Source of the DNA: Parvibaculaceae bacterium Mf 1.05b.01
GTDB taxonomy: Bacteria > Pseudomonadota > Alphaproteobacteria > Parvibaculales > Parvibaculaceae
DNA length: 64,000 nt
Assembly: GCA_000509225.1 (NCBI GenBank)
Contig: BAOK01000002.1
Span: 852,501-916,500, forward strand
Direction of reading: 5' to 3'
The stretch's first letter is position 1. Every line of letters begins with the position of its first letter. The notes under the pieces are model-generated. The model saw only the letters and a list, made by a program, of their open reading frames with translations. It made no database searches and had not been told where the DNA came from. Position numbers and translations under genes: made by a program. Positions 19,940 through 28,790 of this stretch are shown here, piece by piece.

Positions 19940-21190
19940 ATGTCCCAGGCTGCCGTAAAAGACGATCAACAGGCGTTCGACCCTTATTCGATCCCCATTG
20001 AGGACCTCGATATTGCGCATCCGGAATACTTTGCCAATCAGCAGCATTGGGCCCTGTTCGAGCGCCTTCGCAAAGAAGATCCGGTTCACAAGGCACACTC
20101 AGAAGAGCTGGGCGATTACTGGTCAGTGACACGCTACCAGGACATCATGCATGTCGACACAAATCATCAGATTTTCTCCTCTGAGCCGACCATTGTATTG
20201 CCTGACCTTGAAGAAGATTTCGCGCCTGAAATGTTCATCGCGATGGATCAGCCAAAGCACGACATCCAACGAAAAGTGGTGTCCCCTGCTGTTGCACCTC
20301 CCGCGCTCGCAGAGCTTGAGGGCCTTATCCGTGAGCGCGTCGGCAAGGTGCTCGACAGTCTGCCAGTGGGCGAGACTTTTAACTGGGTTGATAAGGTCTC
20401 CATCGAGATCACCACGCAGATGCTCGCGACGCTTTTCGACTTCCCGTTTGAAGATCGCCGGAAGCTGACTTTCTGGTCTGACGTTACGACTGCTGGTCCG
20501 GACGGTGGCGACACTGGTTTGGACGAAGATGAGCGCCGGGCTGAGCTGCTTGTCTGTCTTGAAACCTTTTCCAAGCTACTTGCTGAGCGTGCCCAGCAGC
20601 CACCGAAATCAGACTTCATTTCGATGATGGCTCATGATCCACAGATGTCCAAGCAACAACCCTTCGAGCTGCTCGGCAATCTGATGCTGCTAATTGTTGG
20701 CGGCAATGACACAACACGGAACTCCATGTCCGGCGGTGTTTTGGCCCTCAATGAAAACCCAGCCGAATATGCCAAGCTGAAAGCTGACCCTTCTTTGATC
20801 CCCAATATGGTGTCAGAGATTATCCGCTGGCAGACGCCGCTTGCATACATGCGCCGTACTGCGTTGGTGGACACGGAGCTTGGTGGCAAACAGATCAAGA
20901 AGGGCGACAAGCTTGCCATGTGGTACATCTCGGGTAACCGGGATGAGGCCGCGATTGATCGTCCGAATGAATTCCTGATCGATCGTCCGAATGCGCGGAA
21001 GCACCTGTCCTTCGGATTTGGTATTCACCGCTGCATGGGTAACCGTCTTGCTGAAATGCAGATCCGCATCTTGTGGGAAGAAATTCTGAAACGCTTCGAT
21101 AAGGTTGAAGTGGTCGGCAAGGAAACCCGCGCCAAATCAATCTTTGTGCATGGCATTACAGACCTCCCGGTTCGGGTGCATCCTAAGTAA
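19940..21190 (+). CDS. cytochrome P450, CYP153 family (copy 3)
   Basis: The protein has 416 residues, with CYP153 motifs as in the other copies: [16 protein letters not shown], and [17 protein letters not shown] carrying the haem cysteine. ATG 19940 follows CGGAGGAAAT. It has its own operator and terminator. The tandem arrangement and high similarity point to local duplication, with copies 2 and 3 the youngest pair. Different copies may prefer different chain lengths, but this cannot be read from sequence. Confidence 0.94.
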   Translation: MSQAAVKDDQQAFDPYSIPIEDLDIAHPEYFANQQHWALFERLRKEDPVHKAHSEELGDYWSVTRYQDIMHVDTNHQIFSSEPTIVLPDLEEDFAPEMFIAMDQPKHDIQRKVVSPAVAPPALAELEGLIRERVGKVLDSLPVGETFNWVDKVSIEITTQMLATLFDFPFEDRRKLTFWSDVTTAGPDGGDTGLDEDERRAELLVCLETFSKLLAERAQQPPKSDFISMMAHDPQMSKQQPFELLGNLMLLIVGGNDTTRNSMSGGVLALNENPAEYAKLKADPSLIPNMVSEIIRWQTPLAYMRRTALVDTELGGKQIKKGDKLAMWYISGNRDEAAIDRPNEFLIDRPNARKHLSFGFGIHRCMGNRLAEMQIRILWEEILKRFDKVEVVGKETRAKSIFVHGITDLPVRVHPK

Positions 21191-21273
21191 CTTTTTGTTG
21201 TCGCGTTTCCGGACGGAAAACCGCTGCACACTTTTCCTGGAAACGCTTTCAGGCACTTGTATCTGAGATTGAG

Positions 21274-21303
21274 AAGGCCCGGCAGAAATGTCGGGCCTTT
21301 TTC
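21274..21303 (+). terminator. terminator after CYP153 copy 3
   Basis: The stem is aaggcccg with cgggcctt around a 10-base loop, followed by five Ts. Confidence 0.88.
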
Positions 21304-21323
21304 TTGTGCGCTCTCTCTTGCCG

Positions 21324-21749
21324 CTAGAGGAATGCGGCCAGCAAGTGGCGGCCCAGTGTTCTTGGGCTCCGTGCAATGGGGCCGAAGAGCGGCGAGGGGT
21401 TGAAATAGGCAGTCCGCTCTTTTACCAACCCGTCCTCCAGAATGACCTTGTCGATGACCGGCAACCTTTGTTCGCCGCGCCCGATGGGAACGATCATCGT
21501 CCAATTGATGAAGATGAGGTCCCCGGCGCCAAGGCCGCCATGTATATCTCCCTGAAGACCGGGGAACTGCGCGAGGATTTTTCGGAAGGCTTTGCGCGCC
21601 GCGTCTTTCCCGTGCAGCGGCTCCGAGAGCGGCTGGATCAGGGTGACGTCTTCGCGCAATGGGGCCATTAGGTCATCGAGCGTTGGGTTGGCCCAGACCT
21701 GTCGAAATGTCTCGATGAACGGGTGTTGGCTCGGTGCTGAACTGTTCAT
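21324..21749 (-). CDS. SnoaL/NTF2-like protein
   Basis: The protein has 141 residues. The pattern HPFIETFRQVWANPTLDDLMAPLREDVTLIQPL, then GKDAARKAFRKILAQFP, then INWTMIVPIG is that of the NTF2-like cone fold, as in SnoaL cyclases and small-molecule hydrolases. The substrate is unknown. ATG 21749 is preceded by GAGGACCGAC. It is convergent with CYP153 copy 3. Confidence 0.8.
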   Translation of the reverse strand: MNSSAPSQHPFIETFRQVWANPTLDDLMAPLREDVTLIQPLSEPLHGKDAARKAFRKILAQFPGLQGDIHGGLGAGDLIFINWTMIVPIGRGEQRLPVIDKVILEDGLVKERTAYFNPSPLFGPIARSPRTLGRHLLAAFL

Positions 21750-21901
21750 ATGTCGGTCCTCCTATGAGGAGGCAGAGTGAGGGATGGTTGCCCGGAATGG
21801 AGGAGCCAGGTTGCGGTATGGGGGGCAAACCACATTTTTTTCAAATTGGGGGTTTACCGATTCCGCCAAATCAGTTCATGCTTGGCATGTTTTCAACCAT
21901 T

Positions 21902-21916
21902 GAAAGGAGGTGATCC
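21902..21916 (+). promoter_or_regulatory. extended Shine-Dalgarno (gaaaggaggtgatcc)
   Basis: These 15 bases are the exact complement of the standard bacterial 16S rRNA 3' end, far longer than a normal SD. They end one base before the ATG of a 26-codon ORF, a spacing of about 5-7 bases from the GGAGG core. Confidence 0.75.
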
Positions 21917-21917
21917 G

Positions 21918-21998
21918 ATGTCCAGTGAGATTTCGTCGCTAGCTCGGAAGAGAAAGTGTGGCCAGGGGAAGATGGAGCAACCTTCACCTACCTCCTAA
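21918..21998 (+). CDS. 26-residue micro-ORF with perfect SD
   Basis: The ORF starts MSSEISSLARKRKCGQGK and ends PSPTS; it is basic, has one cysteine and no membrane segment. I do not recognise it. Translation is suggested only by the 15-base SD. The last codons include acctcct (21990-21996), complementary to aggaggt of the SD (21905-21911), so RNA folding could hide the start. Hairpins follow and the unit ends in a terminator. It may be a leader peptide, a small protein, or part of a regulatory RNA. Confidence 0.5.
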   Translation: MSSEISSLARKRKCGQGKMEQPSPTS

Positions 21999-22052
21999 AA
22001 CGCTAGGCCCCTTCGGGTGGGCCACTCGAGCGAGTTAGCGCGCTCACGTTTA

Positions 22053-22083
22053 GGGATCGTTCTTGAAAAAGAACGATCCCGTT
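22053..22083. terminator. strong hairpin terminator after the micro-ORF
   Basis: A perfect 12-bp stem (gggatcgttctt with aagaacgatccc) with a GAAA loop is followed by a short T-run. It lies 30 bases after the end of the convergent TetR gene and could serve both strands. Confidence 0.85.
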
Positions 22084-22112
22084 TGCGTTCCGGTTGATGC
22101 AAGACTTGGGTG

Positions 22113-22688
22113 TCAGCCAGTCAGCTGCTTAATGTGGTCGCGAAGAAGCCTTCGGGCGCGGTCCAGATTTTCTTTTGTGGGATTGACCGCCGCGTGCAGT
22201 CCCACGCCATTGATCAGTCCGATTAGAAGATCAGCTTCCTGCCGTGCATCTGCTATGGGTGCGGCATCCTTGATGAGGTCGGCAAGTTCCTCAGCCCAGG
22301 CCTGATGGCGCGCATCGTTTTCAACGGCGAGGGTTTTGTCGACTGTTGCGGCGCTCCAGAAGGCGATCCAGACCTTCCACTCGCGCAAGCGTTCTTTATC
22401 TGTGGGAAGCATCTCTTCTGCAAACTGTAGGAGCTTTTCCTGATCATCGGTGTTGTTTGCAATCGCTTGGCGGGCGCGGTCACCGGTGACGTCATAGGAT
22501 GTGCGAAGAGAGGCGAGGATGAGCGCTTCCCGATCTGCAAAATAGTGGGTGAGCCTTCCCGTCGTGCACCCTGCTTCTGCCGCGATTTTGCGCATGGTGA
22601 CGCCCTCAAGACCCTCGGCGGCAATGACACGCCAGCTGGCTTCAATCAGCTCCTGTCGGCGGGCTTCGTGATCAACAATTTTTGGCAT
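22113..22688 (-). CDS. TetR family regulator (BetI/AcrR-like)
   Basis: The protein has 191 residues. The N-terminal HTH is VTMRKIAAEAGCTTGRLTHYFADREALI (about 31-58); the rest is the helical ligand-binding domain. It is divergent from the fatty acid hydroxylase gene, with two copies of a 13-base motif between, so it most likely represses that gene in response to a lipid-like ligand. Confidence 0.9.
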   Translation of the reverse strand: MPKIVDHEARRQELIEASWRVIAAEGLEGVTMRKIAAEAGCTTGRLTHYFADREALILASLRTSYDVTGDRARQAIANNTDDQEKLLQFAEEMLPTDKERLREWKVWIAFWSAATVDKTLAVENDARHQAWAEELADLIKDAAPIADARQEADLLIGLINGVGLHAAVNPTKENLDRARRLLRDHIKQLTG

Positions 22689-22721
22689 TCGCAGAATTTA
22701 GCCGTTTTTCACGCTTTACAC

Positions 22722-22763
22722 AACACATGTTTTGTAATAAGTTTTTGCAGAACATATGTTTTG
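22722..22763. promoter_or_regulatory. repeated operator AACA(C/T)ATGTTTTG
   Basis: Two direct copies of a 13-base motif, at 22722-22734 and 22751-22763, differ at one base. The second contains the perfect palindrome aacatatgtt. Their place between tetR and the hydroxylase gene fits a TetR operator overlapping the promoter. Confidence 0.6.
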
Positions 22764-22776
22764 CAAAGGAAACGGC

Positions 22777-23676
22777 ATGTTGGACTTTCTTCAGGGACTC
22801 TTGGCTATCCGGGATGTGGACCAGATCGGAATTCTTCTGGTTCTGTTGCTGGGAGAGGTGGCGCTGACGTGGGTGCTGCGCCGCAAGTTCTATGAGATGA
22901 CCGATACGCTGTGTTCAGTGGCGATGGGGCTGTTTTATGCGGCAAGCATCGCTTTGGCAGCGGGCACCGTGCTTCTGACATTCTACTGGGTGCATCAGTT
23001 TGCCTTCTTTGACATTGACTGGACCAGCAGCGTTCTTCTGATTGCGGCAGCCTATGTCTTTGTCGACTTCCTGTTCTATTGGTATCACCGGGCGATCCAT
23101 GAAGTGCGTCTTGGATGGGCAGCGCATGTGAACCATCACTCCAGTCAGCAATATAATGTTGGGACTGCGCTCAGGGCTTCGTTCGCTGAAGCCTGGATTG
23201 AACCGGTCTTCATGATCCCTGCTCTCCTTGTAGGTATCAACCCGATCATGGTGATTGCGCTTTTGTCGCTAAACCATCTCTACCAATATTGGTTGCACAC
23301 GCGGCACATTGGGAAGCTTGGGCCTCTTGAGTGGGTCATGAACACGCCGTCTAACCACCGGGTGCATCACGGGTCTAACCTGCAATATTGCGATCGCAAT
23401 TATGGCGGCACCTTCATCGTCTGGGACCGCTTGTTCGGTACCTATGAAGTTGAAGACGAGGAAGTGGTCTACGGCATCCGCCACCAGCTTGAGACTCACA
23501 ATCCGATTAAGGCAACGTTCCATGAGTGGATTGCTTTGGGCAAGGACATCAAATCCTCGGGGTCGTTGAAAAACGCGCTGGGGCATTTGTTCCAACCTCC
23601 GGGTTGGGCACCAGATGGCAAAGGAGAGCTGACGCGCGACCTGCAGGCTCAGATGCGTGCTTCGGCCCATGAGTAG
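22777..23676 (+). CDS. fatty acid hydroxylase/sterol desaturase family protein
   Basis: The protein has 299 residues. It is a membrane di-iron enzyme with the histidine motifs YHRAIHE, HVNHHSSQQYN and NHRVHHGSN, and about four membrane segments. It likely hydroxylates or desaturates an acyl chain or lipid headgroup in the inner membrane. ATG 22777 is preceded by AAAGGAAACGG; an in-frame ATG at 22756 lies inside the operator. It is probably controlled by the divergent TetR. Confidence 0.9.
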   Translation: MLDFLQGLLAIRDVDQIGILLVLLLGEVALTWVLRRKFYEMTDTLCSVAMGLFYAASIALAAGTVLLTFYWVHQFAFFDIDWTSSVLLIAAAYVFVDFLFYWYHRAIHEVRLGWAAHVNHHSSQQYNVGTALRASFAEAWIEPVFMIPALLVGINPIMVIALLSLNHLYQYWLHTRHIGKLGPLEWVMNTPSNHRVHHGSNLQYCDRNYGGTFIVWDRLFGTYEVEDEEVVYGIRHQLETHNPIKATFHEWIALGKDIKSSGSLKNALGHLFQPPGWAPDGKGELTRDLQAQMRASAHE

Positions 23677-23773
23677 GTCGGAATTGGTCTCCTTCTCTTC
23701 TTCTTAATGGTCATTTTCGCAGAGCCAGTTCAATGCATGATGGGCTGGGGATAGGTGACTAAAGGAAGAGCAG

Positions 23774-24535
23774 ATGGGAGAAAGTGTTGGCGCGGTCTAT
23801 AGCCGTGCCTGCGAGCGAAACGAGTTGGGGCAGCCTATCGGGGAGGCTCTCCCGGATTGGGCAGCTGCCGCCGCCCCGCCGCATACGGCCCTGGACGGAC
23901 GCTTCTGTAGGCTCGTTCCGTTGGACCCTTCCATGCACTCCCGAGATCTGTTCGAAGCTTTTGCACTCGACCACGAGGGACGGAACTGGACCTATCTTCC
24001 CCATGGGCCTTTCTTGGAATTCTCCATCTTTGAAAAATGGATGGCGGCAATCTGTCGGCAGGAGGACATGCAGTTCTACGCAATTGTTGACCGGCAAACT
24101 GATCGAGCTGTTGGCATTGCGAGTTATCTCCGGATTAAGCCTAAGGCGGGGTCCATCGAGGTCGGTCATCTGGTCTTTTCACCGTTGCTGCAGAGACGTC
24201 CGGCGGCGACGGAGGCGATGTATCTGATGATGCGCCGTGCATTCATTGAGCTTGGCTATCGTCGGTACGAATGGAAATGTGATGTGCTCAATGAAGCGTC
24301 CCGGAAGGCCGCAACCCGTTTGGGTTTTCGCTTTGAGGGGCTTTTCCGGCAAGCGAATGTCTATAAAGGACGCGATAGAGATACCGCCTGGTTCTCCATT
24401 CTGGATCGTGAGTGGCGTGTGCTCGAACCCGCCTATGAAGAATGGCTGGCAGGTGTGGAAGCCTCGCCTGAGGGGCTGCAGAAAGAACCTTTGAACAAAA
24501 TTATCAAACGGCATGTGGCCGCGCTGGGATCCTGA
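23774..24535 (+). CDS. GNAT family N-acetyltransferase (RimJ/RimL type)
   Basis: The protein has 253 residues. The GNAT fold covers about residues 40-215: GRFCRLVPLDPSMHSRDLF, GIASYLRIKPKAGSIEVGHLVFSP, and the acetyl-CoA region ending EWKCDVLNEASRKAATRLGFRFEG, typical of RimJ/RimL-like enzymes that acetylate N-termini or small amines. ATG 23774 has AAAGGAAGAGC upstream. The 30-residue N-terminal extension is variable. Confidence 0.88.
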   Translation: MGESVGAVYSRACERNELGQPIGEALPDWAAAAAPPHTALDGRFCRLVPLDPSMHSRDLFEAFALDHEGRNWTYLPHGPFLEFSIFEKWMAAICRQEDMQFYAIVDRQTDRAVGIASYLRIKPKAGSIEVGHLVFSPLLQRRPAATEAMYLMMRRAFIELGYRRYEWKCDVLNEASRKAATRLGFRFEGLFRQANVYKGRDRDTAWFSILDREWRVLEPAYEEWLAGVEASPEGLQKEPLNKIIKRHVAALGS

Positions 24536-24583
24536 CGCTAGTCTCACCATTTGACATTGTCTTTTGTCGGCCAGGTTCAGGAT

Positions 24584-25534
24584 TTGAAAAAATTTGTTCT
24601 CTATAGTGTCCTCTCCTTCATTGGGGTTGTATTTCTCTTTGGCCTTCTTTTTCTGAGAGGGCTTTCTGACTTTGACCTGTCTGAATATCCTCACACAGAG
24701 GTTCCCTTTTCGACCGATCAAGGCTTGATAGTCGGCACGCTTATTCTTCCCAGCGAGAGGGATGGTGTTCCTGTTGCGGTCTTCGTTCATGGTGACGGCC
24801 CGCAAGACCGTTTCTCCAGCGACAGCTATCTGGTGCAGATGCGGCTTTTGCTTGAAGCCGGTATCGGCGTCTATTCCTGGGATAAGCCGGGTGTCGGGGA
24901 AAGCGAAGGCAACTGGCTTCATCAATCTATGAGTGACCGCGCCCGGGAGGCCGACGCGGCGCTCCGTGCCGTCCAGCAGATCGACCATGTAGATGCATCC
25001 AAGGTGGGGTTTCTCGGCTTTTCGCAAGCGGGCTGGGTGGTGCCGGAGGCCGCAGGACCTGGCACAACCGCCGCCTTTGCCGTTCTGGTCGGGGGTGCGG
25101 TGAACTGGGAAGAGCAGGGTGCGTTTTATGGGCGTCAAAGACGCGCACAGGAGATCCCGCGCGCATCAATGTCGAGGGAGCGTTTAGCGTTTGTGGTGCG
25201 CAATCGCCGGGCTGACGCGCGTGCAGCGCTTGCCAAAGTCCGCATTCCCTTTCTGGCTCTTTATGGCTCAGATGATCTGAATGTTGATCCGGTGGCGGAG
25301 TCAGAAACCTATCGTCAGATTATTGTGCCGTTGCGTAGTGAGAACAAAGTGATGGTCGTTCCAGAGGCGACCCACGGGCTATTGCGGGCACCGCTCTTCA
25401 ACTATCAGCTGGTGTCGCAATGGCCTGATTGGCTCCTTGCCATGTATGTCATGACCGGGCGTTATGCCTTTGCCCGGGGCGGGTGGCACCAAATTGCGGA
25501 CTGGATCCAATCTGTGGTGCCGGCTGATCAATAG
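24584..25534 (+). CDS. alpha/beta hydrolase with N-terminal membrane anchor
   Basis: The protein has 316 residues. An N-terminal hydrophobic segment (FVLYSVLSFIGVVFLFGLLFL) anchors it to the membrane or acts as signal. The hydrolase fold shows HGDGPQDR as oxyanion loop, the nucleophile elbow GFSQAG, the acid in YGSDDLNVDP and the final histidine in ATHGLL. The start is uncertain: TTG 24584 (LKKFVLYSV, weak SD caggat) gives a natural N-terminus; TTG 24551 is 11 codons longer. Substrate unknown, probably an ester or peptide. Confidence 0.83.
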   Translation: MKKFVLYSVLSFIGVVFLFGLLFLRGLSDFDLSEYPHTEVPFSTDQGLIVGTLILPSERDGVPVAVFVHGDGPQDRFSSDSYLVQMRLLLEAGIGVYSWDKPGVGESEGNWLHQSMSDRAREADAALRAVQQIDHVDASKVGFLGFSQAGWVVPEAAGPGTTAAFAVLVGGAVNWEEQGAFYGRQRRAQEIPRASMSRERLAFVVRNRRADARAALAKVRIPFLALYGSDDLNVDPVAESETYRQIIVPLRSENKVMVVPEATHGLLRAPLFNYQLVSQWPDWLLAMYVMTGRYAFARGGWHQIADWIQSVVPADQ

Positions 25535-25543
25535 GGCGCTTCC

Positions 25544-27700
25544 TCACAAAAGACGAATGGGAAGCTCGGTAATCGGTTGCCCCGTGAATGCCGCCACAGC
25601 GTTTGCAATCGCCGCGCCTGATGCCACGATCGCGGCTTCTCCGGCACCCACGGGCGCTGCGTTTTCCGGCTCGATCAGTTCAATTGAGATGGCGGGGGCA
25701 TCGGCGATGGTTGGGATCTGATAATCTCCCAGATAGTCGGCGCTTAGGCGTCCTTGCTTGACTGAGAGTTCCTCGCTTTTGACCATGCCGAGGCCCCAAA
25801 TGAGATTTCCTTCAATTTGTGCCCGCACTTGATCTGGATTGATCACGCGACCGCAGTCATGAGCACAGGTCAAGCGGGTTACCTGAAAGGCTCCGCTCTC
25901 CTGGTCAATGTCGACATCTGCGATGACCGCTACATAGGTCACGCTTTTGTAAATTCCGCAGGCAATGCCACGCGCTGACGTTTGTGTGGTCGAGCGACCC
26001 TGCCAATCCGCGTTTTTTGCGACTTGTTCAAGGCAGGCAGATAGGCGTTTGTGTTCAGGTGGCAGGTTGGCAAGACGGAAGATTAGGGGATCCAGGCCTT
26101 TGTTGGATGCCAATTGATCTATGGCGGTTTCAATGGAGAAATTGTTGGGTGCCGCTCCAAGTCCGCGCCATGGTCCGGTCTTTACCGGCATGCGGACATC
26201 GGAGAAGGAAATTTCCGCGCGATGGGCGGCATAAGGGAGATGGGCGCCGCGCGCCGTTCCCGGGTCGCTGGCGAAACTTGTCACGGCCTGCATCCACCGG
26301 GGCATGGCGGCTGAGGTGAAGATCACATGACCGGACTTGAAACCATGACTCCAGTCGGTAAGCATGCCAACCTCGTTCGCGCTCGCCCTTATGCGATGCC
26401 TGGATGGGGGGCGGTGAAAGCCTTCCTGAAATTCGTCTGGCCGGGACCATTGGACTTTGACAGGACGCCGCGCCTCCTTAGCGAGCAAGGCCGCTTCGAG
26501 CTCGACCGAGCATAGCGTGCGACTGCCGAAGCCGCCGCCCACACGCTGGCTGTAAACAATGACTTCTTTTTCGCTCAGGCCGAAATGCTTTGCAATGTGG
26601 GACCGAACGTAGAAGGCATCTTGTGTGCCGGTCCATATTTCGAGTGTTGGGTCCACCTTGTCATTCCATCGCGCAACGGCCGCTCTTGGTTCAATGGCGG
26701 CGTGGGCAGCGAAAGGTATTGAGATTGACAGGTCGATGTCAGCTTGTTCGTTTGGTCTGCCGGAGGTTTCGAACACAATGTGCTCAAGCTCACCGACCGG
26801 TTCGACAAGGGCCAGAGAGGTGTTGATGGCGTCCTGGTCTGCCGCGGCCGCTGTCGTCCAGCTTGCTTCCACCAGGTCCAATGCTTCAATGAGGCTGGTC
26901 TGTGTGGGAGCCACCAGGCCAGCTCGCTCGCCATCAAAATAGCGTGCCAAAATCTGGTCTTGGGGAATTGCATCGAAGCTGGTCTCTGACAGCGTGGCGC
27001 CCAGTTGAGGGGGCCTGATGAAGGCCCCGTGGGCGAGGCCCGGCAACTGGATGTCTCCGGCAAAGAGTGGTGCGCCCGTCACAATGTCGGCAATGCGAGC
27101 TGTGGGGACGCTAGAGGGAAGGTGGCTTGCAGGCTTTGGCTGCAATGGTTTCGTCGCGGTGGGTGCCTCGCTTGGGTCCAGAAGGATGGGTGTGCCTGCC
27201 GCAAGCTCAGACAATGAAAGTCTTGACCCGTTGCTTGAGACAAATTCCCTTCCGGTGAAGGCCACCTCTACAGGTGTGGTGCCGAGCTGCTGTGCGGCAC
27301 GGGCACGGAGTGTCTCGGACATGATTTGACTGATTTCGGTGACGGGCTCCAGGAAGTCTTTGATGGACTCACTTCCCACGGTGGACTTTGCTTGCGCGAT
27401 GAGAGAAGTGTCCGGCGCGATGACTTCTACTTGTTCCAACTCCACACCGAGTTCTCGAGCTATGACAAGTTTGAGGGTGCTGGAAATGCCCTGCCCGATT
27501 TCTTGTCTAGGGGAGCAAAAAAGAAACCTGCCATCAGGTTTGAGCTGAAGCCAGGTGAAAGCGTCTGTCTCGGTCAATTCATTCCTGGACGGGAGCGCTG
27601 GAACAAGACTGCAACCGGAAACGGTCGCGGCAATTGTGAGGCCTGTGGCGGTCCAGCCGCTGCGGGAAAGGAAGGTTCTGCGTGATAAGACGTTTGGCAT
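25544..27700 (-). CDS. molybdopterin-binding subunit of a xanthine oxidase-family dehydrogenase (IorB-like)
   Basis: The protein has 718 residues. A twin-arginine signal (SRRTFLSRSG, then a hydrophobic stretch ending VSGCS) indicates Tat export. Moco-binding blocks are RVGGGFGSRT, GPWRGLGAAPNN and the C-terminal VGAGEAA with the catalytic glutamate. The size and single-chain layout match isoquinoline 1-oxidoreductase beta-type aldehyde or N-heterocycle dehydrogenases. It starts three bases after the stop of its 2Fe-2S subunit. Confidence 0.92.
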   Translation of the reverse strand: MPNVLSRRTFLSRSGWTATGLTIAATVSGCSLVPALPSRNELTETDAFTWLQLKPDGRFLFCSPRQEIGQGISSTLKLVIARELGVELEQVEVIAPDTSLIAQAKSTVGSESIKDFLEPVTEISQIMSETLRARAAQQLGTTPVEVAFTGREFVSSNGSRLSLSELAAGTPILLDPSEAPTATKPLQPKPASHLPSSVPTARIADIVTGAPLFAGDIQLPGLAHGAFIRPPQLGATLSETSFDAIPQDQILARYFDGERAGLVAPTQTSLIEALDLVEASWTTAAAADQDAINTSLALVEPVGELEHIVFETSGRPNEQADIDLSISIPFAAHAAIEPRAAVARWNDKVDPTLEIWTGTQDAFYVRSHIAKHFGLSEKEVIVYSQRVGGGFGSRTLCSVELEAALLAKEARRPVKVQWSRPDEFQEGFHRPPSRHRIRASANEVGMLTDWSHGFKSGHVIFTSAAMPRWMQAVTSFASDPGTARGAHLPYAAHRAEISFSDVRMPVKTGPWRGLGAAPNNFSIETAIDQLASNKGLDPLIFRLANLPPEHKRLSACLEQVAKNADWQGRSTTQTSARGIACGIYKSVTYVAVIADVDIDQESGAFQVTRLTCAHDCGRVINPDQVRAQIEGNLIWGLGMVKSEELSVKQGRLSADYLGDYQIPTIADAPAISIELIEPENAAPVGAGEAAIVASGAAIANAVAAFTGQPITELPIRLL

Positions 27701-27703
27701 GGC

Positions 27704-28195
27704 TCAGCTCGCGTCCTGATTGGTGCTTGGGGGTGTGTTCCGTGCGGCTTGCTTGATCGCGCTTCGAATGCGGGCGTAGGTGCCGCATCGGCAGAGATTG
27801 CCGGACATGTCGCGATTGATGTCGCTATCACTGGGCGCGGGGTTTTCAGCGAGGAGAGCAGCGGCAGACATGATCTGTCCGGCCTGACAATATCCGCATT
27901 GTGGAACAGAGTGCTCTACCCAGGCTTGTTGGACAGGGTGGAGGCCGGCGTCCGGCGTCGTGTCTGCTAGGCCTTCGATAGTGGTGACCTCGTGTCCGAC
28001 AATATCTTCTGGCGTGGTCTGACAACTCCGCACAGCTTTTCCATCCACATGAATGGTGCAGGCACCGCAAGTGCCGACACCACAGCCGAACTTTGTTCCT
28101 ACCAGCCCGAGTTCATCACGCAGGACCCAGAGCAGGGGGCTGTCAGCGATGGCATCCTCTACCTGTCGGACACGCCCATTAACGGTGATATCCAT
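27704..28195 (-). CDS. 2Fe-2S subunit of the molybdenum hydroxylase (IorA-like)
   Basis: The protein has 163 residues. The plant-type cluster is bound by [17 protein letters not shown] and the following cysteine in VRSCQT; the second cluster is in the helical domain ([10 protein letters not shown] and [12 protein letters not shown]). It transfers electrons from the Moco subunit. ATG 28195 is preceded by GGGAGAG; the ORF extends ten codons further without homology. There is no cytochrome subunit in the window. Confidence 0.92.
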   Translation of the reverse strand: MDITVNGRVRQVEDAIADSPLLWVLRDELGLVGTKFGCGVGTCGACTIHVDGKAVRSCQTTPEDIVGHEVTTIEGLADTTPDAGLHPVQQAWVEHSVPQCGYCQAGQIMSAAALLAENPAPSDSDINRDMSGNLCRCGTYARIRSAIKQAARNTPPSTNQDAS

Positions 28196-28426
28196 GTTGT
28201 CTCTCCCTTCGTTTGCCTGACGCAAGATTTGGGTCTTTGGGCCACGAGTGCTTGAACAATCGCGCCATGCTGCCGATTATTTTGCGGTCGGAGGAGCTGC
28301 TGCCCACACTTTGTGAAAATCCCAGAAATCTGCGGATTCTTTTCTGAGAAAAGGGCGCTTTGGTGGTTCACAAATCTGACAAAGCTGATATAAAGCGCGC
28401 TCTCCACATGCAAGTGGAGGCTCTGA

Positions 28427-28503
<77 letters not shown>

Positions 28504-28511
28504 AAGAAAAG

Positions 28512-28542
28512 CCCTTGGTGCTTCACGCATCAGGGGTTTTTT
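28512..28542 (+). terminator. terminator after tRNA-fMet
   Basis: A 10-bp stem with two wobble pairs (28512-28521 with 28527-28536) is followed by six Ts, directly after the tRNA. Confidence 0.85.
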
Positions 28543-28790
28543 GCTTTTGGGCGATCTATGCACATCGGGCAAAAACCTGATGGTCGTAGGGTCGTTACGC
28601 TACATCTCGTTGAAATTAGACGAAAAACCCAATCAAGAAAAATCAAGGCCCTGAGCCGTATGCGCTATACACTCGTTGCACACTGCACCCTTGTTAGGAG
28701 GACGACCACAAAGGTGTGGGCGACGAAAGAAACGAGAGTGAGGCGATGGGGTTTGTGCAAATTGGTTTTGCGGGCACCCGCTGTCCCTGA
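28543..28790. other. intergenic region after tRNA-fMet
   Basis: No gene is supported here. An open frame of 139 codons on the plus strand crosses into the TetR gene on the other strand and lacks SD and protein-like composition. Confidence 0.5.

Larger units (their letters stand above)
21900..22083 (+). ncRNA. candidate structured small RNA containing the micro-ORF
   Basis: After the micro-ORF come a hairpin with ggccc/gggcc arms (22006-22023), another with gagcg/cgctc arms (22028-22045), and a perfect terminator stem at 22053-22080. With the SD and anti-SD segments this makes a compact transcript of under 200 bases. No promoter was assigned, and no Rfam family was recognised. Confidence 0.45.
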
